64,000 nt of DNA from Tetmemena sp. SeJ-2015 (lineage: Eukaryota > Ciliophora > Spirotrichea > Sporadotrichida > Oxytrichidae). The stretch covers positions 1 to 64,000 of the forward strand of contig JAJKFJ010022204.1 in the NCBI GenBank assembly GCA_027382625.1, in the 5' to 3' direction. How positions within the stretch are numbered: position 1 is the stretch's first letter; each line of letters opens with the position of its first letter. Of the stretch, positions 34,401 to 49,098 are shown one piece after another. The position numbers and the translations under genes were made by a program. The notes below the pieces were generated by a model. That model worked only from the letters and a program-made list of their open reading frames with translations, had not been told where the DNA came from and searched no databases.

Positions 34401-37400
34401 AAGAAACCTCTTGCTTAATAGGCTCATTTTGATTATTAAATGAAGGCAACCACATAGAGATAATAAAGAAGGTAGAAGTAAAAATTACTTATTTTGACTT
34501 AAGAGATTTTGTCATCTTTGCTTGATGTTATATTAGAGGGAATACTCATTTGATTAGAATTGTTGCTCTATGCAGTGCCTCTATTTTCGACACTACTGAA
34601 CCTAGTATAAAACGAAGTTGGTTGGAAGCCTGCTACCTACTGATTGAGAGTTGTGACACTATTATGCTGGTAATGCTTTTCATGTTGCTATTGTTGCTGT
34701 TATTGAGAGGATGTATTGGAGTTAAACTTTTTCTCCTCCTCTTGTTTCTAATTTTATAGTTACTTTCTCTTCATTTCCATGAAATGCTCAGATGGAGCTT
34801 TAGTCAAGTTGCTTGCCATCGTCTCTTATTTATCCATTATGTCGTCTTAAATTATAGAAATATATTCATTATAATTATCATCTAGTTGAGCATTTTTAGT
34901 GGAGTTTAGGTGATTGCCTTGCTTTCCCAAGTTAGAACTCTTTTAAGTAATGAGGTTAGATTATGAGTAAGTAGGATTAATTTAAGGACAATTTAAATCT
35001 TAAAATAAGGTTATAAGATTAGGGAATTCAACTACCTATTCCTCATTTATGAAGGGCAAATTGTCTTTTAAGTATCTGTCGATGACTTGTTTGTATAAGT
35101 TTGACTCTTTATTAGCACCTTGATAGAGAATTGCATCCTCGTCTGTTGGGAATTGAGGAGTTATGGACAAGCACTTTTACACAAGTTGCTTTGTCTTTTG
35201 AGGATAGGTGCTCTTATCTATTATCAAAGCAAGTAGGTCTATCAGGTAGCCTTGGTTTTTAGATTTGTCCTCTGTAAGTCCCAAGTTGGTAATTTCTTGG
35301 ATGAGAGATGGGTTTTAAGTGAGAGGGATGTTCATCTCAGCTGTCTTTGCAGGTCCACTTTTAGATACTGTATTCTTAAGAGTTATTTTTGCAGAGAGTT
35401 TAGTTGAGCACGCAGTGAGCTATGAGTTAAATGGCTCCCTCCCTCACATGCCAGTTATTGTGCTGCAAATACCTCATAGCATGAAAGGCAAAGATGCTTG
35501 GTTTTTAATTCTAGATTGAAAATATTTAAGCAGGACTAAAGGTTACATTTATGATCTGGACACAGCACTTTATAACAGACTATCTAATAGTGACCTTGCT
35601 GTCAGACAGTTTCTCAATCAGTGAAGAAACCAATTGAGAGTAGTGCTTTTTTAAATTGACGAGGTCTAATTGAAGTAGCTTGTCTATATTAGAAAGTTAG
35701 ATAGGGTTATTATTCTGATGTGAGAATTTAATTCTTAATTTGCCTTAATTTTATAATTTTTTTTAAATTCTAAGTTAATAGAAATATTTTTTATCAAAAA
35801 GGTCATTTATTTTATATAAAAATCTCAAAATGATAATTAAAGTTAATAATACATTTTTAATTAAATTAACCTTAAAATGTTTAACTGCAATTTAAGAATA
35901 CGAGATGTGACTTACTGATGATTTTAATGGAGGTGAGAGATATCTTGAAATTGATGTCAGGTATGAATTGAATCATGAAGCCAAGGAAGTGGTTGGAGTA
36001 GGGCATGAAGTCTACCTTCTTATCGCTGCTCACTAATTGATTCAGCTTGCTCTCTATTGCTTCGATTGAACTAGTTCTTTCAAAATATACCTAATAATAG
36101 TAATCAATTTAACTTTACTCTAAATTCTTTCCTTCCATTAATTATTCTCACTGAGGCCGTCAATAACTGATTCCTCAAGAAAGCCAAAGTAATAACCGTT
36201 CTGTGCCACAGGATATCTGGATTCCTCTTTCGCCTGAGATAAAAGTTTGTCAAAGACTTGCGTTGACCCTATTATTCCATTCATCCCAGCACCAACTAGC
36301 CCATGAGCTGTGCTACTGCTTTATAAAATCTCCTTTCCCACTACACTTAATCCAGCTCCCTGGCTAGATAAGCCCGGACGATTATTGAAGGATTGCCCTT
36401 GAAGGGTGGAGGCGGAATTAGCAGTGGGGTTATTGTTTCCATATTTAGAATCCTCATTATTAGATCTTTTGCTGAAATTAAACCAAAATATATAATTGCA
36501 ATAATTGCACAAAAAAGGATTATTCATAAGACTTAATATTATTCCTATAAGATAAATTTTTCTAATTGAAGTTTATATTGCTATTAAGAAACTGCACTTT
36601 GAGAGGCTATATCAACAGCTAACTAATATATACTTAAAAAATACTGTCAATTTAATTTTAAGCTTTAATGATTTCCTGTTCATCGTTTCTTAGCGCAGCC
36701 TTGCAAATTATTCTGTCCTCCTCACTTCTCATAGAAGGCAAAATCAGACTCTAACATTTTTTAATTCTCAAAAAGAATTTCCCTTTGCTTATGATTTGAC
36801 TCTCGAACTGAGTGGGGTAGCACTTATTAATTTCAATGAGAAGTTTCCTAGCTGTTTTTGCGACCAGATCCTGTGGATCCTTGAGTCTCCTGTTTACCGC
36901 TTTCACAAGCTCAATTAGCTCAGGTGCTGGCTTTTCAACAACTGACGGCTTCAGCGAGAGCAGAGCTGGTATCACGAGCATTGAGTGCTGCCTTGTGCGA
37001 GAATTTGCACTCTCAAAGCCCGAGTGAATTATATTCAGCATCACGAACTCCAGCTTCTTAGACATCTATAAACAAAAGATAAAAGAAGAATCTATTATTC
37101 AAATGAGAGGTAAATAAAATCTTGACGTAGGTGGCAATGCATTGTAATTCCTTATGGCCATTTTTAAACCCCATCTTTAATGAAATATTGATACTTACTT
37201 TAAAACAAAAATTCTTAAAATTGATTGATAGATGTATTTATATTTAGAACTACCCAAATTGTCGATGAAAATAGGGAGCAGCTGTGCGAACTAAATCTCC
37301 AAATCTAAATTCACTTAATCAAATTATAATAGCTTAAACAGAATCGTCACTGTGCTAAATATCGGGAAGCATGTCGACTAGAATAGAGTTGGCTCTCAAG

Positions 37401-37776
37401 ATAGTCTCCATCTCAGCATCTTAGTCGACTGAGAGGCAACTTCTGAAACCTGTGAAAAGTCTGTCCAAATGACCAAGGAAGCTTGCAGTTGAGCAACCTC
37501 CAGTCAACGCCTCCGCAAGCTTGTTGAGTCCTTCTAATCTAGAACTGCTCGATTACATGTCTTTTATAATACCCTCCAAGTCCAGAGAGAACGATTCGTA
37601 AACTATAAGCAGGTTTGATTAAGAAGCTGCAAATTTAGGAGAGCAAAGTTTGAAGAAATTTTTAAGGATAAAGTGGTAGGCTTCTTTGAGATATTAAGAA
37701 ATGCTCGAAGTGAAGAGTGAGTGGAGAAGAGTGCTACGAATGACTTACACTGTATATTTTAATTGCTCAAAGACAT
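31493..37776 (-). CDS. TOG/HEAT-domain microtubule-associated protein (CLASP or TOGARAM/crescerin type)
   Basis: Microtubule or axoneme length regulator by family. Start ATG near 37776. An N-terminal TOG-like array contains SRLEGLNKLAEALTGGCSTA and HLDRLFTGFRSCLSVDQDAE (about 37520-37420), then MSKKLEFVMLNIIHSGFESA and RRLKDPQDLVAKTARKLLIE (37065-36820). A long Ser/Asn/Gln-rich linker (about 36500-33500) follows, with a folded piece near 35130-35040. A second TOG contains GPRLRQFANCDKIVQAIVGF and EGAIEVRNVAKIGLFTMKN (32920-32780). A C-terminal helical domain contains REQGEVLFGMLEGAVDPNLL (about 31840-31790). TGA stop at 31493-31495. Many small frame breaks were not individually resolved. CLASP and TOGARAM cannot be told apart by eye; EVRxxAKIxLFTM resembles TOGARAM. 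Confidence 0.65.
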
Positions 37777-37995
37777 TATTTTAAATTATAATAACTTATT
37801 AAATAAACAAGAACCTTATTTCTCACACGCAACTTACTCAACTCTATTTCCACCGATGTAAAGAGAATTACTAGAGTGAGAGCTTACTTTTTTATCAAAT
37901 TTTTGTTTCTTATAGAATGAATTCGTCAGAACAAATATTTTTAGCAAATGAAAAAGTGTAAAGAAATGATAAAAATACGAATAAGGTAAATGATT

Positions 37996-40900
37996 TCAGT
38001 TTAGAATGAATTTCTTGAGATTCTCATGAGTTTCAGAGTCTAGCTGCGAGAAGGGGATTATCTTTAGAAGGTTATTACAGTCCGCCATAATTTACTACAG
38101 TCTCCTGTAAACCACGAAGTAGAATAGAATTTATAAAATTTTTTAATCACAGTGTGCTCACTCTATCTTCTTATATTTAAATTTGAGCGACGACTAGCAT
38201 GAAGCACATAAACGAGAAAGTAGCAATGTATGCTGTGAAAATGATGTTCAAGTAGCTTTCAATGGAATTGTAGGCCTCCCTTACTAATTTAAAGGTGGAA
38301 ACGTCCAAGATGAATTCCTTAGTGTAGATGAACAAAAGCAAATCCTTGTCTTCAAAGTACTCAAGCAGCTTGCTTGAGTTTCTTTGCGAATACTCTAAGC
38401 TCTGAAACAGCAAACTTATTATATAAAATGAAAAAATTTATAGATGATGATTACTTTCGAAATTGAGTGACTTGATTATTTGTTAGCGAGAATAGGTGAT
38501 TCCTTTGCTGAAAATAGAGTTGTAGATAAGACTTAATGAAAATGATGTATTTATGATAGATCTAGAGGCAAGTCTGCTCAGTGAAAGGAGCATCGGTTTG
38601 AGTTCTAAAGGAAGCGACAGTTTTACAGAAATCCTGGGAATCAAATTCCTAAATGAGAGATCTGATACCTGTGAAATACTAGCGCTGCTCTCGCTTGATG
38701 CGAATATATTCATACTCATAGTTACTGCACTGAGTCAGTAGCTCTCTGGAATGCATTTCTTCTCTCGTTACGTTGGTAAGCACTTCCATACGGTAGTGAA
38801 GCTTAATTGTATAATTCAAACTTTAATTATTATAAAATGTGAAGAAAAGCATTGACAAGGCAACTGTTCTTCTTGTAGAGGATGTCAAGGTCAGACACTC
38901 ACTCATTCATTCATGAGAATTTGCTAATATTTAGTTGATATATTTTTTTTATAACTGCGTCAGAGATGTTGTTGAAGGTTTAAGTCGAGAGTACATAGAT
39001 GCCGATGAAGTATGAGGAGAAAAGCAGACTCAGCATCAGCATCATCACGAATACTCTGCACATCCCCTGCTTTGAAATTCTTTTGATACTCTCCTTTATC
39101 ATTTACCGCTGCTCAACTACCATCTCACTCTCAGGTTAAATTTAAAGAGAAAATAAATTAAAATAAGAACTATGATAAAGTATTGAACCTTGTATACAAC
39201 TGATCTTATTTATTTTAGGATCGAGAAAATCGATGTCTGCAATATGTTCATGATCCTCAAGTCTAAGTATTTCAAAATGCTTGCTGAACTACGCCATCGA
39301 AGATTCCAGTTCTGTTTGCTATTGAGGGAGGGAGTCGTAGTTTTAGCTTTCTTCATAGCCAAACTCCTAATCTTCAAATTATGGGGCATCGTTAAAAGTC
39401 ACTGTGTCTTTTTGAAAAGCCACTCCAGTATGAGCTTTCTTGGGTGATCTTAAAATAATTTACACAGGATACTTGAATTTAAAAAAGAAGTCTATGTATG
39501 ATCTAGGGTCGTTTACTTAGTTGAAAGAATTAATTGCTCCCCAACCACTGTTTGCCTTAGAAGTGCTCCCACTATCAGTTCCTCTTACTGGCTTGCAAAA
39601 TTAAAACTATTATTTAATTCTCTTCAAGTATCCAAATCTTATTAAATTTTAATAAAGTGATAGTTTAGGTGTTTCATTTGAAAATAAATTATATGGCTTT
39701 AAGGATCTTTGTGGCACGTCGAAGAAATCATTATTGAGTTGTGAGCCCTTAAGTATTTGGGTTTTCTTGTATATTGTGGCTCTTCTTTACTTAATAATAA
39801 ATTTCCTCAAGTCATTTTTACTTGAGGAAAGATTGATTCCTCAACTGTAATATGCTCTCTTGGGGTTTAACTAATTCACACTTAATGAATGAACAAAAGT
39901 AAGGTTTTGCCGGGACCTTAGAAAATTAAATTATCCATATTAGATTGTTCCTGATTCATTATCAGCCCTGACAACGAAAAAAATAAGCTAACTTTCTCAT
40001 TGAATGACTCTTTGTCTGGGTAGTCACTAGGCGCAGAGGATGAAAAGGTGTGGACATCAGAGTCTGAACTTAGCTGTCTCTTTTGCACCTTCACAGTCAT
40101 TTGCTTTGAAAATTCTACGCCCTTCCTTTTCAAATTTGAGATTACAATAATTAATTCTTCATAAGAGTTATTTCTAATTCCTATTGGGATGCACATTCAA
40201 AGACTGCTTTGATCTTAAATCAGCAATCGCCCTAGTTTTTTCCTCAGCTTAGAAATTTATTTAAGAGAATAGCAAAATAGTAAAATAAGCTTACTGTTGC
40301 TAATCGTAAGAGCTCTCCTATTGGTAGTTGTTTTCTTCGTAGCTGGAATTTTCATCATCCTCCTCATCGTCATCCTCCTCCACCAATTCCTCCTCTTCTC
40401 TTCTTTCACTCTGCTTCAGATTAATTATAAAATATGCATCTGAGGAAAAAATTAACTATAATAAACCATTTTGAGATTCTCTTTACTAACAGGTTCAGAG
40501 CTAATTTTGGATATTTGGCTTTTCTTAGGTGCAAATGAAATGGTTGTCTTTCCCTTTTTGGGCTACTCTATTTTCTATTCTGACTAATCACTCGCTTCTT
40601 CAACTTGGGGATCAACATTCATGAAGTCAAGATGAACTTCCAAACTCTCATCTCCCTCGCTTTCCGATGGCTCTTTCACTTGATTTTAACTTCTAGCCGC
40701 TTTGATGTTGACATCCATAATAGACTTTGGAGCCTCATTTGATGACTCAGGCTTCACAAATTATGTCAAATATTATATAATAATTAAATAAAGGCTTAAT
40801 AACTTCTGAATGAACAACTTTCTGCTCTAACTTGGGCACGCTTATACTTAGGTCTGAATCTAAATTACTTAAATCATATCTAAAATTGCAAGAATCTAAG

Positions 40901-43900
40901 TGTATAGCACCACCTATTGTATGGACTTTGCCTTCTTCATTCTTCACTTGTACCTAGTTACTGAACAGCACTTTCTTAGAATCATTTCCTAATATATAAA
41001 TAAAAGCATTTTTAAAGAAGGGAGCTTGGCTTGGGCTAATTTAACTCCTTGCTCAGGAAGGATTTAATTAAACTAAGCCAAATATATTAAATTTTGACTG
41101 ACTGTTTCTAGTCTATGTTCTCTATTTGGATGTTTGCCATCTAAAACTTTAAACTAATTTAGAATGAAGTAAGAAACTAAGCTCAGGCGTTGTAGATGAG
41201 ATTAGACTTTCTTGGCTTGGACTACTAGTTTGTGTTCTCAGCAGGGTTAAGGGATAATTGCTTCATGGTAAGTGTGCCTTTTTCTGAGCCAGTGTTCAAA
41301 CGGTTCAGTGTCCCATTTATCTACATAGAACTTTCGATGTTGCTGGCTGCGCTTAGCTGCTTTGAAATTTTTGAACCTGGCTTTGTGAACTTCAAAATCT
41401 TACTAAACCAAGAAGATATATAAGTCAATCGATTCAAGAGTTGAAGTAGATTTATGGATCTACTTCAATCCAAGGGAATTATCCAAGTCTTGACTCTTGA
41501 AACTATATCCAAGTTTATATATTGATGCATTATACTTTGTGTGTAAGTTCTCCCAGAGTACTCTTCCTTCTCTTATTGTACTTCCTGCTTTTACTCTGCA
41601 TCCTCTTCTCTCTAATCTGAGACAGTATGCCGTCGTGATCCCCCGACTCCTCAGATCCTTCTTGAATTTAAAAAGCTAATTACTTAGATTATATTATACT
41701 TTTTCGAATTTGGTTAGAGTTTGAGGCAAAATCGTTTGCTAAATGCAGATGCATATGGGATGAGTTCTATCTCTACTGTTTGTGGGGGAACAGCTTGCCC
41801 GCTCTGATTTGGTGGTTGTTCCTACTCGGCTGGGAAGCTTCAACCAAGAACTCCTTGAATTTAGTTATGAAGCGCTGTTTCCTTAATTCGTCCACCTCCT
41901 CGTCCAACTGCAAGTAGAACTAAACCTACTGCTACTAACTATTGTGCAATAAATTTAAGATGATACATAAGATGAGTTTTAAGTTTAGTCTTCAAAGGTG
42001 ACGCTCCTGTCCAAGCAGATCTTTATATCCAAGGGCGCAAGCTAAAAGAAGAACTAAATACAAGGAAAGAAATAATTTATAGAAGAAAGTCAGCACCTTG
42101 TACTTCATAATAATACAAAAATATACTGTTCAAAGCAACTTATTATTTTTCAACTTCCTGTTTTGAATACGAGAGAATTCTTTAATTTTGATGCAATTTT
42201 ATTATTACTTAAATAAATTGTGGGATAACTGCGAAGGAAATCAGGAAAATAGAGCAGACACTAATCAAGAGGAGAGTGATAGCTAGGTCCTGATAACCTG
42301 AGAATTGAGTGAGGGTTTCATTTCTGAAAGTCTCGGCCTGCTTGTAGTTCTAGCTGAGTAACTCATTAAAGCCAGTCTTCATAAAGGCGAAAAGACTCTA
42401 CTCAGTGGCCAGAATATCAAAGGGATATAGCTTGGGCTGCTATAATTCATCAACAAATTCAAATATAGTGGTTAAAATTTCATTATAGGATAGTCTTTGT
42501 GAGACGTTCAAGTACTGATAAAAAAAGTGAGATGGGAATTAAATAACCTACTTCAATAAATGATACTCGAATGAGCCGAATATTATTCCAATGTTTTAAT
42601 GGAGAGAGGTGTACTCAGTGGTCGCAAGTGTTTGTGCAGTCTGTATGAAGATATTGAATGCAGTGGTAACAGTCTGGTTTTGAGAGGATGCGATTCCATT
42701 TTGTGTTATTGACCAAACTGGGATGATGGGATTTTTTGAGAAGCTCATTATCTCAGAGTTGCCACTGAACTCAGAGTAAGAGGAGTCTATGAATTGCTGC
42801 TTTCCCTTTATCTCGTTTAAGCAAATACTAATAGAAGAAGAGGAGGGAGTATTAATTTTAAGTTGAGGGTATTGATGATTGAGCTCTTAAGGAGCTACTA
42901 CAACTGAGTGACATTTGTAAAGGAGAACATGTTAAGAATTGGCAAGTACTTGGTCTAGTTAACTTTCTGCATGTTAAGCTCTTAAAAGCACTGCATCAAA
43001 TCAATAGTGTGAAGAAAAAAGTACACATCATATTTTTGCAAATCGATAGCTTTGGAGGTGTAGAGTAGTCTATCGAGGAGAGTAGTAGTGATGAGTATCT
43101 GATTTTCAGCATCGCTCTCTGATTGTATGAACTTGATCATGTTAGTGACGCTTATAGAGGTCATGATGATAAAGCATAGCATCACAAGTTGGAGGATAAT
43201 CTTGAGAATTCTTGGAGTGTTCTGTTTCTCAATCAGCTACTAGATGTCCTTTACTTCCATCGTGCCTTCAAGCTATGAATTTAATTAGGAGAAACCAAGA
43301 ATGAATGTATGTGTGCTTTTTAGAATGAATTACAACTTTGGTTGTCAACTGAGTCCAACTAGTCTGCATTAAAAGTGAATGAAAAATTTCCCTCTGACTA
43401 TTCAAATACATATGCAGACCCAGATGCTCCAATATCAACTGACTTTTCGTTCTCTAATTCTCCTCTTATAAATAAATAAGCTCTCTAATGCAAATAACTC
43501 CTCTGATGTCATCTAGCTTGGAAGTGTTGAAGCCGATGAAGTAGAACTTGATGATGAGAGTGTTCTATTTGTAGTTTTAGCCCAGCATCTTAATTTACAA
43601 CTCCTCCATCATTTGCTTATTTACTTCATAGTTAATATAAAGCACATCTATATCACTATCAATTAATTCCAAGTTGTAGTCAGATATAGTGGAGAGCATC
43701 TAAGCTGCCTTAGATTGCTTCTTCTTCACTTAGTCGTTCAAAAAAAGAGATAATTTATTAAAGGTGGAAATTCATGAGCTAGGTTATGAAGTTTTCATGG
43801 AGGGTGCAGTGAGTCTCTGAAGTAGTTCTCTGTGGGAAGGCACTACTCCTCTTAAATAGCTTGCCTTGGAGGTCAAAAGCTCTGATGTTGAATACCTGAT

Positions 43901-46900
43901 CGATCTTCAAAGCGTCCTGAATATACTTTGAGTTCTGTTCCACAAACTGACTCGACAAGCCTAGGAGTTGACTTGCAGTCTCGTTTATCTCTATTATGTT
44001 TTCCTTTTCGTCTGTCATCAATATCATTAAGAAAGATTATAAGAAGTTAGAAAAATCTATTATAAAGATGATATCATAAGTTCCTCAGGTAGGTACTTCT
44101 TCTAGGAGCTGAAGGGGCTAAGAAATCTAGGTTTGTTTATCATGGCTATGAAAGTAGAAATATTAAGAGATATAAGCTGAATGAAAGTGTGGCCAAAGTT
44201 GTGGTCATGGTGGAACTTCACATAAGACAGGACGGGCAAGATGAATCCATCGCTGTTCTTCATAAATAGGTGCTGTTCTTTGTCGATGAAGGACGGAGTA
44301 CCGAATTCAATGAACTTCTTCCAAAACTTATGGTGGTTCTCTGATATGATCTGCTATAAAATAATATATATATGAAAAGTTAAGATAACTTTTCAAAGTC
44401 TTTGGTTTTAATATGATGTTAGGCATCATGATGTTGATAGTCTTGGTGATTAGGAAGTCTTTGTCATAGCCTAGGTAGTCAGCTGCAGTCTTATTAGCAA
44501 ATATGATGTGGCCGAATTCTTTGAAAGTAGCCTTAACCATGACAAAGCCAGACTCATCTGCTTCTGTCTTGAGTGAGTCCTCCTTGTACTTGTTCTTCAT
44601 CACTTACTTGATCTCCGCAGCTATTCCATTTTCTGCAAGTAAACCCAAACAAATTTTCATTCCATTTAGATCTAATTGAGACGCTAAAAGTTTAGACATC
44701 ACAAGCAGAGTCTTTGTTGAGGATATACTTCTGGAAGACTGCAAACTAGTAGTAGATCATATAGTTCTTGGGCTAGTCCTCGCTTAAATCCTGAAACCGA
44801 TGCTGGATATCTCTAATCTTCTGTGCAACACTAATTCCATCCTTGTACATAGTTTCTAGATCTTAATTATCGAAGTTAAGGCGAGTCCAGAAGTAAGTTG
44901 CAGCCAGCGACACCTCCTCATTCAGTTTGTAGAACTAGTCTAGCTACAGATTCTGGGAGATGATGTGAGTGATGTCGATATCTCCCCCCTGTGAGTATGA
45001 GAGTTAACTATACTTATGATGAGCTCTCTCCAGCAGATACTAGTTGTCTATTTGCATCATCAGATAGTTCATGAGCCCGAGCTTCAACTCACTCAAGCGA
45101 GTTATAGTAGAGTGACACAGGAACTTGTTGTTGAGGTGCTCTAGTTCAAAGTGCGCTCTTATTGAAATGAGCTTCTACTTCTTGAATTCAAACTTCTGAT
45201 CGTACTCCTTGATGATATCGTAGAGTATGAGTAAGACGATCTGGTAGGCTTGCTAATGATACTTGCTTTCCATCAGTCCTTTCTCCATAAGGAGGAATTG
45301 AACATTCTAAATAGGCGACTCTTTATCTTGTTCTAGCTTTATAAATTCTGTCTGCTGATCTGGGGCGTTTAACCGACCAAACTGTTAAATGAAGTAGTTA
45401 AATCTAAGACAAAAAGACGAAATGTTGAATGGTTGCTGGACCATCTCTGAATTTAAAGTTGAATATCTTGTTGAGATTTTCGTGCTCTACTATCTCTCCA
45501 GTCCCACTTTATAAAAATAAGATGAGTGCTTCTCCTCAGCTTTCTATCTCCATAAAGTAGTTAAATTGATTTAAAGATTGATATGGCTTAAAATAGATTT
45601 AGGTCGGCTAAATTTGGCTTTCCCTAATGACATCCTCTACAGTTGGATTATCTGCAGGTCTGATATGTGCCATAGGTATCAAAGTTGCCTTCGATGTATC
45701 TTTAACCTCAAACAAAAAGTAATACTTTATAATGAAGTCTCTTCTTGAAGGAGAGAGTGAGGAAACCAAAATGTCTAGAGGACCTAGAGATGCGCTATCT
45801 CTCTGTGCGTTAGATCTCCTATGGCCTGTCTTCCCTTCTTGATCATCAAAGAGTAGTTTAGAGCTGACATCCGCTTCCTCGTTGTTTAAAAGCTCCCCTT
45901 CTTCATCTTCCTACCGCATCTAATCCATCTCAATTCGCTTGAACATGTTCTAGCAATAGCAATCATTAAAGCATTGAATTCTCTCTCTTTTTCATCTTTA
46001 AGATGAAAATCCTTGACATTCATACATCTGCTTTTGTGGAACCATAGTAGTGAAAGCAAGTGCCTCTGGCAATCTTTATCTTCCTCATACCTCTCGAGAA
46101 GACCAATCTAATGAAGCAAGAACCTTTCAACGTCAGACTCGAATTTCATCTCCCCAGAGTAGAACTTCTTAAGAAGGTTCCTAGTCCTAAACCACATTCC
46201 AAACTAGATCAGGAAATAGCTGAGGGCTGAGAAGATTATAGAGACCTCGAGCATGTAGTTTTGCACGCCTAGGGAAATGAAGAGGAAGTAGCAGACGTTC
46301 ATAACCATCAAAACTTGCTGCAAATAGACTTTGAACATCTAAAATCTATGGTTGTAAATTGGCAGAATGTAGATAACTACAGTCTGCGAGCATATCACCA
46401 CGATGCAAGAGAGTACGATCTTGGTGCTTACTGAGGGGATGAGGTGGGAGCCAGCGATGAAGCATTTTAGGACTACGAGAACATAGTACTGGACGTTATT
46501 TACTTAAGCCCAAACGATCATCTTGTTCTTGACACGGATGTTGAATAGTTTAAATAGGATGAAGTCCACTATGATCATCATTAGCAAGTTCGCTCCACTC
46601 ATAAGACCAAGATAGATCGACTCTGGATGATCTAAGTTGTACTTGATTGCCGTTCCTACGATCCAAATCTCTAGAGTGAAGAGGAACTTGCATTGGATTA
46701 TGATAAGCACAGAAAGTACTTTCGCAATGGAGTTTGGCTTTGCAGCCTGTTAAGGCGATGCATAGTAAATTACCAAGAAGAATGAGAGCAGGATAATCAC
46801 GAAGTAGAATATGCATAAACTATAAGCAAAATATTGTAAGAAGTGATCCTTATGTTTATTTAGTTAATAGATAAAAGAGGTTTATAATCAAGCTTGTCAT

Positions 46901-47314
46901 AAATAGGAATTGGTAGTTCTCTTATAAGTCTCTGTAGAATACGTAAAATCCTGAATCCAAGAATACTTTAGACAAGCCTTTGAAATTGTGATCATGCACT
47001 TAAAAGAGAATAAATAAATAAAAACTTCAGAGTTGGCCTTATGGTAGATATCATAGTCATAATTGTACTCGACTCCCACCATCATAATGAAGAAATAGAT
47101 GAAAGATAATTAATCTTTAAATTAATTTGCCTTAATGCTAAATCTAAAAATAGAGCGTGCAATATTCGAAGAATGTGGAGAAGTAGAACATCTCCTTCTT
47201 GGTTTGGTTATTTTTAATAAGTGCCCATACTAGCCAAGCTATCCGTTTCTTATCCTTATAAAACTTGGGCTGCTAATCACCGGGCAGGCTCTAGCGCTGC
47301 TACTTATGAATCAT
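37996..47314 (-). CDS. Giant multi-pass membrane protein with PAS-like sensor domains (ciliate TmcB-like)
   Basis: ATG at 47314 opens MIHKQQRQSLPGDQQPKFYK. An N-terminal block of hydrophobic segments (about 47180-46200, for example LLMMIIVDFILFKLFNIRV) is followed by a long soluble region. Two PAS-like units follow: GFVMVKATFKEFGHIIFANK with YLGYDKDFLITKTINIMMP (44540-44400), and EKENIIEINETASQLLGLSS (44010-43950). More transmembrane segments occur near 43200-42900 and 39100-38200. A disordered acidic/Ser-rich insert (about 41700-39500) includes a Glu/Asp run near 40350-40390. It ends HENLKKFILN and TGA (37996-37998). This layout matches the large PAS/transmembrane proteins common in ciliates; the ligand is unknown. 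Several IESs and introns are unresolved, so I cannot exclude two adjacent genes. Confidence 0.62.
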
Positions 47315-47707
47315 CTTGGGGATTTTTGAATTGTTAATAAGAAATTATATTTAGTTTTTAAAATGATAAGTTATACAATTAAAGGATCTGTACTCTAAAA
47401 TGTGCAATCATCTATAAGAAAGGAGCCACACTAAGTTAGTATTATAGATACTTTACTTATCAATTAGCAAATAATATAATGCGAAATTAATCCACTCATT
47501 ATCATTGCTAATCATTTCATTTTGGATTTATCATTGAATCCCATTTTAATTTTTCAAAAACATTATTATTCATCAATAAAAATTTAAATAGGAAGGTGTT
47601 TCTAAATGTTTAAACGAAAGTATCGTTTCTTTCTCCTATGAGGTACTTTTTAGCAAGCCTGCTCGCAAACTTTAAAACAATCCGCATTTTTTAATAAAAA
47701 TTTTAAT
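47315..47707. other. Divergent intergenic spacer
   Basis: AT-rich, about 390 bp, between the PAS-like membrane protein (-) and the zinc-finger protein (+). Presumably holds both promoters; no motif identified. Confidence 0.45.
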
Positions 47708-49009
47708 ATGTCTCTGTAGTCATCTCGATTCAGAAAGCAGACTGAAGCTACTAAAAACAATGGCCCCCATATTTTGAAGCAAAAATTTAAAAATCAAGAC
47801 CAGAAACAAATTCCTCAAGTCAGGCAGCCTTAGGATAAAGTTTAAGCAGACTAGCACTTTGGAAATTACAAATTGATAGATAAAAATAAGTTAGTTTATC
47901 AAAATTAAGGCATTCAGCAAAGATAAGCAGAATGTTAAAATTAAGCAACAAAGACTGAGAGGATTAAAAAACTTCATGAGGCCTTAAAGTAAAATCAAGA
48001 AGATGCCAATTTGAACTAGATCAAGAAAGAAATTCGTTTCCTGAGAAGCGCAACCATGCAAGAATAGGTCATGTGGCACATTCAAAGAGGATTAAGAATA
48101 GAGGAAGCTGCTAGACTTATAGGATATGGAAAGCTATAAGCAAAGTCTGTTGTTCAAAAATTAGACAAGATTAATGAAGATCAGAAGAAAACTTTACTTA
48201 GTACTGTGGCTCAAAGTGTGATTTGCTTTACATCCTTTTCAGAAATTAAATAGAGAAGTAGGTCTAATACAACTTAGAATTAATAATAAATCGCCACTCA
48301 TATTCAACACTTTGAGAACTTGAATTATTTGAACAAGGAATAAGTCCTTACTATTAAGGAGCTAGATCTTTACAAAGAGTGGATAGTCTAGAAAACTAAA
48401 GTGAATACCTTTCATATGAACTTGTCTGCACCCATAGGAACTTCTATGTTCTAAACCAAGATTGAGAGAGCAGAAGGAATTAAATGCTTCAAAACACTTG
48501 AAGATAAATTTCATTCTTCTTTCAGAGCACTCGTTTACTCCTGTTCAAAGTATGAGAAGTCAAGACTCAAGCAATCTCCAATTCTAATACCACAGCCATC
48601 TAGGGAAAACTTTTACTGCTCTTGCTGCAACGTAGCTTTTGATAATTACATCAGCCATATAGAGGGACAGTTCCACAGAAATAATTAATCATCAAATAGA
48701 TTCGCTTCTTTATACAGCGAGATAGATGAAGTTATTTAAAGCTTGAATGAAGATCAGGACTTAAAGTTTAAGGTAGCACCACGTAGTCAAAAATAATATA
48801 AATCCAAAACTACCTTACCTCAATCATAGAAGATTGGAGAAAAATGGGATTATAAAGATTCACTGATTTTAATTGATAACTCTGAGGTATAGGATCCGAA
48901 AGCTAGCTAGAAAAAAGAAGGACTTTAGATCAGCTCTATGGATACTGAAGAGTCTATTGAGATCATAAATGACTGGAAGCTTTGTTTAGATCATGTCAAG
49001 TTTAAGTGA
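47708..49009 (+). CDS. Dbf4-type zinc-finger protein
   Basis: A single uninterrupted 433-codon frame (TAA/TAG as Gln) from ATG 47708 to TGA 49007-49009, with no IES or intron needed. The central motif FYCSCCNVAFDNYISHIEGQ followed by FHR fits the Dbf4-type (CxxC...H...H) zinc finger of the regulatory subunit of the replication kinase Cdc7. The rest is Gln/Lys-rich and helical (ERIKKLHEALKQNQEDANLN), with RGLRIEEAARLIGYGKL before the finger. Dbf4 family membership rests on this one motif; a generic regulatory protein is possible. IES-free structure contrasts with its neighbours. Confidence 0.65.
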
Positions 49010-49098
49010 GAAGAACATAAGATTGTCTATTTTTAATCTATTTATTCATTAACTTTAATTTATTTAAAAGATTGAAAGAAATGTTGAATTATTAATAA

